Shown piece after piece: positions 43,551 to 55,812 of a DNA stretch of 64,000 nt (positions are counted from its first letter, which is position 1; the number at the start of each line of letters is the position of its first letter). The stretch is from Oreohelix idahoensis. Its lineage: Eukaryota > Mollusca > Gastropoda > Stylommatophora > Oreohelicidae. The DNA lies in contig JAMPIV010011337.1 of the NCBI GenBank assembly GCA_024509875.1, positions 62,001 to 126,000 of the forward strand, written 5' to 3'. Under the pieces are notes generated by a model. The model saw only the letters and a program-made list of their open reading frames with translations, was not told the origin of the DNA and searched no databases. The translations under genes and the position numbers were made by a program.

Positions 43551-43689
43551 CAACATGAACAATTCTTGTACAAGAAGATATCTACAACATCCGCCATTTT
43601 TGTGTGCAGTAAGATAAAATGAGAATATTCTCAATTCTTATGGTAGAAGATCGATCTGATCTGATCAATCTGATCTGATCAACTGATAT

Positions 43690-43750
43690 CTCCATATCGA
43701 AGGTCAGCTACAATGGATCTCCAACGTTTTCTGTCTCTTGATGGAAAACT
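43690..43750 (-). pseudogene. LINE family E, extreme C terminus
   Basis: On the minus strand RDRKRWRSIVADLRYGDIS, a typical LINE C-terminal end, directly abuts the 81-bp array, with a frame offset to it. A short GATCT repeat precedes it at 43650-43685. Confidence 0.7.
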
Positions 43751-44465
43751 CTGATAGACTCTTTCTTGTCCATCTCTTGGTGTTATCTACTCACTTATAG
43801 CGCTGTCTTCCTCTTGTCTTGATGGAAAACTCTGATAGACTCTTTCTTGTCCATCTCTTGGTGTTATCTACTCACTTATAGCGCTGTCTTCCTCTTGTCT
43901 TGATGGAACACTCTGATAGACTCTTTCTTGTCCATCTCTTGGTGTTATCTACTCACTTATAGCGCTGTCTTCCTCTTGTCTTGATGGAAACCTCTGATAG
44001 ACTCTTTCTTGTCCATCTCTTGGTGTTATCTACTCACTTATAGCGCTGTCTTCCTCTTGTCTTGATGGAACACTCTGATAGACTCTTTCTTGTCCATCTC
44101 TTGGTGTTATCTACTCACTTATAGCGCTGTCTTCCTCTTGTCTTGATGGAAAACTCTGATAGACTCTTTCTTGTCCATCTCTTGGTGTTATCTACTCACT
44201 TATAGCGCTGTCTTCCTCTTGTCTTGATGGAACACTCTGATAGACTCTTGCTTGTCCATCTCTTGGTGTTATCTACTCACTTATAGCGCTGTCTTCCTCT
44301 TGTCTTGATGGAACACTCTGATAGACTCTTGCTTGTCCATCTCTTGGTGTTATCTACTCACTTATAGCGCTGTCTTCCTCTTGTCTTGATGGAACACTCT
44401 GATAGACTCTTTCTTGTCCATCTCTTGGTGTTATCTACTCACTTATAGCGCTGTCTTCCCTTGCT
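43740..44465 (-). repeat. 81-bp minisatellite derived from LINE E coding sequence, about 9 copies
   Basis: Units start with GATGGAA at 43740, 43821, 43902 and every 81 bp. On the minus strand one unit is exactly 27 codons: KTRGRQRYK, a TGA stop where LINEs have Trp, then VDNTKRWTRKSLSEFSI. GRQR..W.DN...WT is the conserved tail region of some LINEs, and the array is flanked by matching LINE sequence on both sides (GKLA near 44460-44475; the C terminus at 43690-43750). Copies are nearly identical, so amplification is recent. Confidence 0.92.
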
Positions 44466-44469
44466 AGTT

Positions 44470-46884
<2,415 letters not shown>

Positions 46885-46941
46885 GTTACTGGACTTTTCT
46901 GATGAAATGTGAAATGCTGAATACAATGATGTATTGTAGAT

Positions 46942-47352
46942 CTTCTTCTTTGATCCATAACCGCCAACCGTCAAAGCAGTCAGCGGCCATCACGCCTGGT
47001 GGCGTCTTGTAGGGCAGCAACAAATTGATTCCACTTTGCTCGGTCGGCGGCCATCCTTCGTACAGTGCCCCAACTGTGGTTCATTCTTTGCATCTCAGCT
47101 TCCACAGTTCTCCGCCAAGTTGTTTTTGGTCGGCCTCTCTTTCGCTTTCCCTCGGGGGTCCATAGCATAGCTGTTCTTGCGATGGTATCAGGGTCCCTTC
47201 TGAGGACATGGCCAACCCAACTCCAGCGTCTGCCAGCTATGATGGTGTGCATGTCCTCCTGGTTACTCCGAATAAGTAGTTCTTGGTTGCTGATGGTGTT
47301 TGGCCAAAAGATTCGGAGAATTTTCCTTAGGCAGATTGTGTGGAAGGAGGAC
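46942..47352 (-). mobile_element. LINE family B, 5'-truncated insertion
   Basis: 411 bp on the minus strand flanked by an 11-bp target duplication GTATTGTAGAT (46931-46941, 47353-47363). It encodes only the LINE C-terminal tail: LRKILRIFWPNTIS, NQELLIRSNQEDM, RRWSWVGHVLRRDPD, GKRKRGRPKTTWRRTVEAE and [16 protein letters not shown], then stop near 46980. The 3' end is a short AAG repeat. A second insertion of the same family lies at 61397-61686. Confidence 0.9.
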
Positions 47353-47524
47353 GTATTGTAGATAATCTACCTCTAATTCGCTGCTCTGTGTTAAAGTCTG
47401 GTACTGTGTGAATGTAGTCGATCCGACCTGGGCCAAATAGCGTTGAAGCTTAATTAGCTCACCAGGCGTTGAGGCGCTAACAGGAAGTCGTGTTGACATG
47501 TAAACATTATGTAGCTCTCAAGAT

Positions 47525-47700
47525 TATGTAGTCATCATCATCATAACCCTCCACTCCCAAAGGAGCATAGGCCTTCAACAAACACATGCCAAGTCCTCCT
47601 GTCACGTGCCATCATCTCAAGTTCTTTCCATGTTCTCCTCATCATTTTCACCTCTGTTTCCAACTCTCTTCTCCATGTACTTCTTGAAGATTATGTAGTA
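47525..47700 (-). pseudogene. LINE family C, extreme C terminus (minus-strand copy)
   Basis: The minus strand reads STWRRELETEVKMMRRTWKE, LEMMARDRRTWHVFVEG and LCSFGSGGL then stop. This copy has a single, unamplified TWRRELETEV segment and thus shows the ancestral state of the 34-37.6 kb array. The 3' end is an ATG/ATC trinucleotide run. Confidence 0.85.
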
Positions 47701-47704
47701 CTCG

Positions 47705-48847
47705 ACAGTTTATGTAGGTTGCTTGAGGTGTGGATGGGAAGTAACGCAAATGCTTGATGGCTCTTGAAAGGTAGATAATGCACCCACTCGCTCTCATGCA
47801 GTAGTCAATAAATTCTGGAACTGCAGTTTCTTTGCAACCATTTATTCACGTTACACACACAGTGACATCTACAACAGTCAAATAAACGAGGATCATGAAT
47901 ATCACATCAATTGGAAGAATGACTGGCAAATACATCTAGCTTCATAAAGCTTGAACCATACATCTATTCGGACGTTATCGACAACAGTCAGTCCTTTCAA
48001 TAATAGTTCATACCGTAATACAGGTACCACTGACTCAGCGCGTCAGGTACTCTAAACAACCCCCTTGTACAACAGGCGAGTTTCCACTTGCATAAGTAAC
48101 AATAATAATGCTGTAATTCATCTGGTAAAGCACTCCAGATGCATCTTCTTATCCTCGAAGATATCGGCCGTAATATCGGGCCTCTATATGTAAACAAAGG
48201 TATGTCTCTCATGAGCATGTATCATCATCCATGCCAAAGTTACCGCCAACATGCGGGTTTCACAATAATATATATTTATCCTGCTGGGCTTCTGTAATAA
48301 TAAGACGGATAGTCTTAGATGGCTCTATCGAGCATAACAAATAAATTCTGCATCTCAACGATCTGTGAGTTCTCCTCACGGATAGGTTGGCTCAAAAAAA
48401 TTCTCCATACAATGCGGAAAAAATTGTAAGGATAAGGTTACTTTTACCTTAGACAGAATCCTTATAATACACTACACAACTGTCGTCGTCCTGACGAGCA
48501 AAAATAACACTGGGGAGAATCATAACCAACATACAGCAAGATTTGCTTCCCCAAGGTAATGCAGAGAGAACAATGGACATCTTGTCCAAACAGAACCCAT
48601 GCCGTCTCTGCCTCACGGAAGTCTTGCCCCCCCCCCCCCCCCCCCAGAGACTTGCGCATGCCTAGACAACATACCTCAGCCCCGCTGACCCATGACCTAA
48701 GACATGTCAACACAAATAAATGAAAGAAAGGGAAGATAACCCTTAAACAACCTGTCACATAAGGTATTAAACAGTTCCCTAACTTAGAACATAAAAAAGT
48801 ATTAAATAGGTTTACGTCTTATGAACCTGTCAGAAATGACAGCAACA
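47705..48847 (-). repeat. Possible 3' LTR of E4
   Basis: Directly follows the E4 polypurine-like GGAGGGTGCGGTAAAC and starts TGTTGCTG on the minus strand. It has no close identity to the E3 LTR, but AATAAA lies about 1000 bp in (47841-47846), close to the E3 LTR spacing, and short blocks such as GAC.TACCTTTGTTTACATAT are similar. The outer end is not defined. A C-run occupies 48627-48645. Confidence 0.38.
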
Positions 48848-50499
48848 GTTTACCGCACCCTCCGGATTAAAAAAAAATGAAACTTTTTTTTTTGAAATAC
48901 ATCAATGAGCACAATATAACAAGCTCATAACGCATGAATGATGCGCCGATGAAAGCATCAACATAAAATAATGCCTTAATGTCAGACTCAATTGACACAC
49001 GATAGAGCGACTAGTGAGAATTAAAAAAAACATCTCACCATAAAAACGAAAACATATCCGGAAGGTACTATCGCAAACCCCTTAGCTGCTGGCAATGCTA
49101 AAAAATATCACATCAATATCAAAAATGCAATATTATAGCAATGGCGAATGACAACATATAGAGACGTCATATCCACACACCAATTTCGACGTATAAATGC
49201 CATCTAAATATTATTATCTAATGGATGGACATAACCAATTAATTTACCATTCTAATGTGAAAACAAACATGCCAATATATTATGATATTAAAGAAATGTC
49301 ATAAGTCTAAAAGTGCATCAGGCAATGTAGGACACCAGACTTAAGTGGACTCATGTAGGCATCTAGACTATATGTCTCCCATCACATTATCTGAACCACG
49401 GAAAGCTCGAACCGAGAAATGAAACGGTTGAAGAGCAATAGCATATCGAGTAGATCTCGAGCTCTTCAAATCCTTATTCTGAATAGCTGTAAGAGCTTTT
49501 TGGTCGGTTTCCACAATGAAATGCGCGCCAAGAAGGAATCTTTGTAGCTTAAGAATGGACCAAACCATAGCTAACAATTCACGGTCTAGAACCGAATAGT
49601 TCCTTTCTGCCGCATTCAATTTCCTAGAGATATACATCACAGGATGCAGAGTTCCTGAATACTCCTGCATAAGTGCCGCCCCGATCCCAGTGGAAGAGGC
49701 ATCACTACGAAGAACAAAAGTCTTATCAGTCATAGGTAGCTTTAAGATAGGAGGGGATGAGAACAAATTCTTAATCTGATCCAATGAAGATTGGCATTCT
49801 TGGGACCAGCGCACCATATTAGGAGACCCTTTTCTCAATAGGGTTGAAAGAGGTGCCATAATAGAGGATAGATTCTGTATGAATCTTCCATAAAATTGTA
49901 TTAACCCCAAAAGACTACGTACTTGCTTTTTTGTCTTAGGAACAGAGATATTTAATATCTTAGAAACGTTTTGATTCTCTGTCTTCAAGAGACCTTGACC
50001 AACACGATGACCTAGGAAAGAAATTTCCTTAAACCCAACAAAGGCTTTAGAGGGTTTTGCAGTCAAATTATGCTCGCGTAGAGTAGACAGTAATTCTTGT
50101 AAACCCAAATAGTGATCTTTCCACGTATTACTGAAAAGACAGATGTCGTCTAAGTAAGCGATGACATCTGAACGATCTGAAAGAATTCGACGCATCATGC
50201 GTACGAAAGTAGCTGGAGCGTTCATAAGTCCGAAAGGCATACAATTCCACTGAAACAAACCCCTAGGTGTTGAGAAAGTAGTGAGAGGTTTGGCGCGTTC
50301 AGTTAACGGAACTTGCCAATAACCTTTCGACAAGTCAAGTTTAGTAAAGAATCGAGAGTTAGAAAGTCTAATAAGTAGCTCTTCTAATAAAGGCATAGGT
50401 TCAGCATCGAACTTCGTAACTTGGTTCAATTTGCGATAATCGACGCAAAGACGTATGTTATTGTCTTTCTTTCGAACAATAACCATCGACGAAGTGTAT
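48848..50499 (-). mobile_element. E4, 3' part: Gmr1-like LTR element interrupted by E3
   Basis: Minus-strand RT/RNase H and 3' untranslated region, continuing from 61790-62743 on the far side of E3. The 3' region runs parallel to E3 59259-60137, including TTTCATTTTTTTT and the polypurine-like GGGTGCGGTAAAC. The break at 50499/61790 falls between adjacent RT codons, showing E3 inserted into E4. Confidence 0.9.
49368..50486 (-). CDS. pol: E4 reverse transcriptase and RNase H (3' portion)
   Basis: 372 open codons. RT: MVIVRKKDNNIRLCVDYRKL, motif A TKLDLSKGYW with the catalytic Asp intact, MPFGLMNAPATF, and active-site YLDD. RNase H: FVLRSDASSTGIG, YISRKLNAAERNYSVLDREL and VETDQKAL. A TAG at 49368-49370 replaces the Leu of the terminal DILSR motif; the frame would otherwise end at about 49343. 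It lacks its first RT residues only because E3 was inserted. It is better preserved than the same region of E3. Confidence 0.9.
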   Translation of the reverse strand: MVIVRKKDNNIRLCVDYRKLNQVTKFDAEPMPLLEELLIRLSNSRFFTKLDLSKGYWQVPLTERAKPLTTFSTPRGLFQWNCMPFGLMNAPATFVRMMRRILSDRSDVIAYLDDICLFSNTWKDHYLGLQELLSTLREHNLTAKPSKAFVGFKEISFLGHRVGQGLLKTENQNVSKILNISVPKTKKQVRSLLGLIQFYGRFIQNLSSIMAPLSTLLRKGSPNMVRWSQECQSSLDQIKNLFSSPPILKLPMTDKTFVLRSDASSTGIGAALMQEYSGTLHPVMYISRKLNAAERNYSVLDRELLAMVWSILKLQRFLLGAHFIVETDQKALTAIQNKDLKSSRSTRYAIALQPFHFSVRAFRGSDNVMGDI

Positions 50500-51830
50500 T
50501 GTTACACACAGATTTTTCAGAGACAATATAAATTTACCCGTTCTTATTTGAACACTTTAATCTTCTTGTAGTCAAAGGTTTATAACTCTTGGTAAACTGA
50601 TGTTACATTTTGACTATGGTTGTTACCTTCTCTTGTGTCTTAAACTAGCGGTCTATATTTTAGATCGATGTCTAGTTGTTCTCCTTATATGGTCAGAGCA
50701 GGTCTAATTTTTCTTGGAATGTTTGCAATCTTGGTTGATGTTTATTCCTGTCCTTATAAGGCGCGATTTAGTCAGTATCTTTGCTTGGTATGCGTCTAAC
50801 ATCGGCCCGGTTTGAGTTGAACTCAGGGGTCGAGCGCTTCTGCGCATGTCCAGATTTAGGGCGGTTTGGAAAATACTTCCGTCGGGGGTCTAAGAGTTGG
50901 GATGAGCAGAGCAAGACGCTTTTCAGCGTCTGTGATCTTTTGATGAGGAAATGGAAGTCCTCTTGTGTATTAGTTTATCTAATGAGGATTTTCCCTATAT
51001 GTTTCTAAGCGCCTGGAGGCGTGTGTGTTGTGGTGTTATTTCTGAAGCAAGGTAAATGCTCTTCTAATATTGAAATCTGTAGTCAACTTAGATTCTGACA
51101 TTGTCGTTCTATGCTCGCTCACTATCTACAGGCAGGAGAGGCTCTTCTACTAGGAAATACCTTAGATTTATATGTTTACGGGTCACTCTAGGCCCAGAGA
51201 ACAGTCATTATGCTCCTTTGAACTTCGCTATGCCAGCGATTATGCCTTCATTAAGGTTAGACTTAAATGCTTACAAAGGTCAACCTGAACTTTGCACATA
51301 GGTCCGCCATTCCCGTGCGGCCTACGATAGACTTATTTACATCTCTGATCTACTAGTATCAGAGTGAAGTTGTTACACTCATAGAGTGATGATATGGAGC
51401 TGAAGCTGCTGTAAGCTGAAATTATACGAGAACAGCTTGCATGATATATATGCATGATTTACTGAGGAACTTTGTTTATGCTAATTACTATGTCCGACAG
51501 TGTCTGTGACTTATGTATATGGATGTTAACGTACTTGTCATCGTGGAGTCATAAATAAATGATGGAAACGTCACCAGCAGTTCATACTTCTATGACTTTC
51601 ACGTCGTGAGTGAATGTAATGTCCTCATGACCCATGTATTGTAGATCTGTGGAACTTCATCTCATCTACACTCACAGCAAGCAACAGACCAGACAAGACA
51701 CCTTACTCCACAGCCTTCGACATCCCTGGTGTCTATAGTAGTGGGACATTACTTGGCTACATCTTAGCACCAACATTAGACTTACATCTACATTTCTAGT
51801 AGCTAGCCAGTAGAGAAATCATCCGCTACA
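50500..51830 (+). repeat. 5' LTR of E3
   Basis: 1331 bp; AATAAA at 51554-51559. A likely primer-binding site starting TGGTGGCCAG follows at about 51835-51852, and TGGTGGCCA recurs at 51865. Confidence 0.93.
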
Positions 51831-53259
51831 TTTATGGTGGCCAGTCCTTCGTTACATTTATGGTGGCCAAAAGCTGGTTTCGTCTGGTATCCAACGAATC
51901 ACGGGATCCATAACCCATTCGGCGTGCAACATTCGGAAGCCAAAATACAGTGAACTGTCGTCACTTCATACATTCAGTAGCTAAATCAGCAGTGTTTACA
52001 CAGTTTTCCCTGCACTCAACATGGTGAGGTGCAAGCGTAATATGTCTGCTGTACCTAGGAGCTGAAAGTGCCCGGCGCTGCTCGATAGATTGCCAACTTT
52101 GCAGTCTCTTCAAAATTTAGAAGGTCAAGTGCCGATTGAATGGAGTTACTGCATTTAGAAGGTCAAGTGCCGATTGAATCGAGTTACTGTATTTAGAAGG
52201 TCAAGTGCCGATTGAAGCTTGTTGCTGTTACATATGAGAAGGACAAGTTCCGTACTTTTTCATTACTTCATCAGAGGTTCAAGTTTGTAGCCATCGTCTT
52301 TACAGTTTTGTGGATGCAAGTTCAGATGAGCGATCAACGTTGGATCATCTATCCTTAGAATGCTGATCACCACCTGGTCTGTACCGTGTTGACGATAGGA
52401 TTGTAATAAAATCAGTGGCATTTTGTTTGTGAAATGTGCCCTTATATTGTCTTAACTGAGCCTTCTGTACTTTCTCATTCTTTTGTTACATGTTATATGT
52501 TACATGTCGTGTATATTTGTTTATATTTCAGCGGTTTTTTTTCGGTTGGGTGGTGTCTGATATAGGAGATTTCACGTAACAGAGGACTTATATCAGCGTT
52601 CTGTAGGGACTCTGCAAATTTCCTGTGTGAAATTTGCTAGCGTCTTTTGTTGCTATTTCTATTTAGGTGTGACGAAGTGTACCTTTTCGTTGTTTTCGTT
52701 ATATTTTTTCTGTTCTTTAGTTTTCTTTTGTTTTGTTTGTATTTGTAGGTCTCCCCTTCCTATTATTTAGTTCTATACACCCTTTTGTTTATACACTGTG
52801 ACGTCATTTGTATTGATTACTTTTTCGCAGTTATCATCACATCCTTTGTGACATTTTCTTTATTTTTGCTGTTTATTTAGTTGACTTCTGCGAATGTTTT
52901 CGTATTGTCTTTGATCTTTGTTATTGTTTACATTGTTCTTAGTAAGCATTCACTATTGATAAATATATGGTCATGCACTATTAGCTGTGTAGTGCACTTA
53001 TGATAACACATTGGTGGATTTGCTCATGAACTATTAGCTGTGTAGTGCACTTATGATAACAAATTGGTGATAAAGAATTGACTGGTATTATTATTATTAT
53101 TCAGTTGATTATACAAGTTATTTGCCAAAGACATGTCTCCCACAGATTTTGGGATAATATAATGTGATTATGCAAGTACTTTATTTAAGACTTGTTACCA
53201 TTAAGGTTGAAATAAGATAATTTATTATTTCAGGTTTTCGACTCATATTATTAGACAAT
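51831..53259 (+). other. E3 untranslated leader with tandem duplications
   Basis: 1.43 kb without supported coding. It has three 38-bp repeats (52115-52228, TTTAGAAGGTCAAGTGCCGA) and two 53-bp repeats (52971-53076, TATTAGCTGTGTAGTGCAC). Such repeats in an LTR-element leader could affect RNA packaging or expression; this is speculative. Confidence 0.7.
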
Positions 53260-54551
53260 ATGTCTACACTTGAGTACTTCATTGAGCAAGGGAAATCCCT
53301 TGGTAAGGCTGGTGATAAATTGGAAGAATATGCGACTACTCAATATGACAAAGCATTAAAGTCGGAAGAAAAGAGAATGGAAACAGAAGCTGAGAGTTTA
53401 AAATTGAAGATGCAGGTGGAGGAAAGGAGATTCCAGATGGAAATGGAAAAACAAAAAAGAGAATCTGAAGAGAAAAGGTTACAAAGAGAAACTGAGGCTG
53501 AAGAGAAAAGGTTACAAAGAGAAACTGAGGCTGAAGAGAGAAAGTTACAAAGAAAAGCAGAAGCTGAAACTAAAAGACTACAGGTTGAAGCTGATAATAA
53601 AAGACTAGAAGCCGAGGAGAGAAAAGCAAAAATCGAGCATGAACAAAAACTCTTAGTTTTGGAATTAGAGAAGTTGAAGTTGATGAACATGGGTAATGCT
53701 AATGATCCAAATAAGGTTACATCTTCTGATAAGGCTAATGCTAGTACTTTCAAGATTAAACTACCAGCTTTCAATGCTTCCAGTGACGACATAACGTTCT
53801 ATCTTGATAGATTCGAACGTTCATGTAAAACACATAATATAGATAAATCACTATATGTTGATCAGTTATCGAAGTTGCTTAGAGGTGATGCTCTGAGTAT
53901 GCTAAGCATGGTAGATGAGCCGGACAAGAACAATTATGAGGTTGTCAGGGCAGTTTTGTTAAAGAAATACCAACTTAACGAAGACGGCTATAGTCTTCAA
54001 TTTAAAAATATGTTGCCAGAAACTGGAGTGGAATTCTCTGAATTCATTTCAAAAATACGTCTCTCATTTACACGTTGGGTTGAGCTGTCTAAGACAGAAA
54101 ATACATTTGAAGCACTTATGGACTTACTACTTAGAGACAAAGTTATGTCTTCTGTCAATGAGGCTTTTCTTAATGAGCGTAAGCCTAAAAACATAAAAGA
54201 AATGGAAGAATATTGTTGCCAGTATGTTACTGCGCACCCTCATGTAACCATTGGCAGCTCTAAAGTAAAAGAAGGTTTGCCAGTTGCTTCGGCAGCACCA
54301 TATGGCCCACATTTCATGCGTAAATTTCAGGGTACACAACAAAATTTTAATAGGAAGAATAACCGGAATTATACTCAGAATCAGGGCTATCAATCGCATG
54401 GTGGTTCTTCTTCGAAGAACTGGAGACAAGCTGACAGTCTTCGTTATTCTACACCTAATAATTATAGACATTTCCGCAGAGGTAGTCATAATAGAGGCTA
54501 TCAAAACTATTTTTCGCGGAGACCTCAAAACCAAACTAATAGAGGTTTTCA
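53260..54551 (+). pseudogene. gag: E3 gag, interrupted by LINE A
   Basis: Intact from ATG for about 430 codons, then cut by a LINE; it resumes at 55693 and would stop at 55805-55807. Residues about 30-145 are a strongly charged coiled coil with repeats of EEKRLQRETEA. Capsid follows (FKIKLPAFNASSDDITFYLD, LLKKYQLNEDGYSLQFKN), with a SCAN-like segment FEALMDLLLRDKVMSSVNE near residue 290. The tail is Asn/Gly/Arg/Tyr-rich (NRGYQNYFSRRPQNQTNRG), possibly RNA-binding in place of a CCHC knuckle. Layout matches E1 gag. The inserted DNA (LINE plus one TSD copy) is 1141 bp, not a multiple of three, so the reading frame is destroyed. Confidence 0.88.
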
Positions 54552-55680
54552 CAGCCCTTTGATATACGAAGTGGCGTTAAACAAGGCTGTGTTATGGCTC
54601 CGACCCTCTTCGGAATCTTCTTTGCTTTACTCTTGAAACATGCATTCAGAGATGCAACTGAAGGAATATGCCTTCACACTAGGTCAGATGGCCGTCTGTT
54701 TAATCTTTCAAGGCTGAAGGCAAAAACAAAAATCAGAAGGGTCACTATAAGAGACTTGTTGTTCGCTGATGATGCTGCAGTCGTCACTCAAAGCCAACAG
54801 GAGCTTCAGAGCTTGATGAATCGCTTCACTAAAGCATGCAAGGACTTTGGCCTCACAATAAGTCTAAAGAAAACGAATGTGCTGAGTCAGGATGTGGGTG
54901 CTGCACCAGTTATCACTATCGATAACTATGAATTGGCAGTGGTGCACCACTTCACATACCTAGGGTCGACCATCAATGACAAACTCTCACTGGATACAGA
55001 AATCGACAGCCGCATTGGCAAAGCTGCAGCTACCTTTGCCCGCCTCACATCGCGTGTTTGGGGAAACTCTAAACTCACAATGAAGACCAACGCTGCGGTA
55101 TATAATGCCTGCGTCACCAGCAAACTCTTATATGGCAGCGAGAGCTTGACGACCTATGCTAAGCAAGAAAGAAGGCTCAATACCTTCCATTTGCGGTGTC
55201 TACGCCGCATCCTCGGCATCTCGTGGAAAGATAAAGTGACAAATGTCGAGGTGTTGTCACGTGCTGGCCTTCAAAGTATGTATACGCTTCTTAGACAGCG
55301 CAGACTTCGCTGGCTTGGCCATGTTCGCCGCATGGATGATGGTCGCATTCCAAAAGATATCTTCTACGGACAATTAGCAGATGGCAAGAGAACAGTTGGG
55401 CGACCACAGCTGAGGTTCAAAGATGTGTGCAAGAGAGATATGAGGGCACTGGACATGGATCCAGCAACATGGGAGGATAAAGCTGCCGATCGCACTAACT
55501 GGCGATGCTATTTACGGCGCCACCTCAGATTGGGCGAAGAGAGGCTCGCACAAGAAGCAGAGGTGAGGAGAAAACGTCGAAAGGAGCACCAGGAAAATAA
55601 ACAGCTGAGGGCTGTCACCTCAGGGGCGCATTCCCATAGTCAGTTATGACTGAAGGGGCTATTATTATTATTATTATTAT
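54552..55680 (+). mobile_element. LINE family A, 5'-truncated insertion into E3 gag
   Basis: 1129 bp flanked by a 12-bp target duplication TAGAGGTTTTCA (54540-54551, 55681-55692). The 3' end is CAGTTATGACTGAAGGGGCT plus about seven ATT units (55660-55680). The 5' end starts within the RT, so the LINE was truncated on insertion. It is the longest of three LINE A copies here. Confidence 0.95.
54561..55649 (+). pseudogene. LINE A reverse transcriptase, C-terminal two-thirds
   Basis: An open frame lacking the endonuclease and N-terminal RT. It begins in RT motif B (GVKQGC, then MAPTLF), contains the catalytic box LLFADDAAVV (near 54760-54785), LTISLKKTNV, and the thumb region FTYLGSTIN and YGSESLTTYA. 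The conserved LINE tail follows: LRRILGISWKDKVTN, RRLRWLGHVRRMDDG, GRPQLRFKDVCKRDM and ATWEDKAADRTNW, ending at a stop near 55647. The frame is uninterrupted over 350 codons, so the insertion is young, but it was dead on arrival. I do not assign the clade. Confidence 0.92.
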
Positions 55681-55692
55681 TAGAGGTTTTCA

Positions 55693-55807
55693 TCAATATG
55701 AAAACGATAATGATAACTATGGAAACTGGGATGCAAACCAGGATAACAGATACAATAGAGAATACAATTATAATTCTAGAAGTAATAATAGTCGCGGTAG
55801 AACTTAA
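55693..55807 (+). pseudogene. gag: E3 gag C-terminal end after the LINE
   Basis: Continues the Asn/Tyr/Arg-rich tail (NRYNREYNYNSRSNNSRGRT) to a TAA at 55805-55807. Pol is open in another frame from 55813, so gag and pol do not overlap in this copy. Confidence 0.75.
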
Positions 55808-55812
55808 CATAA

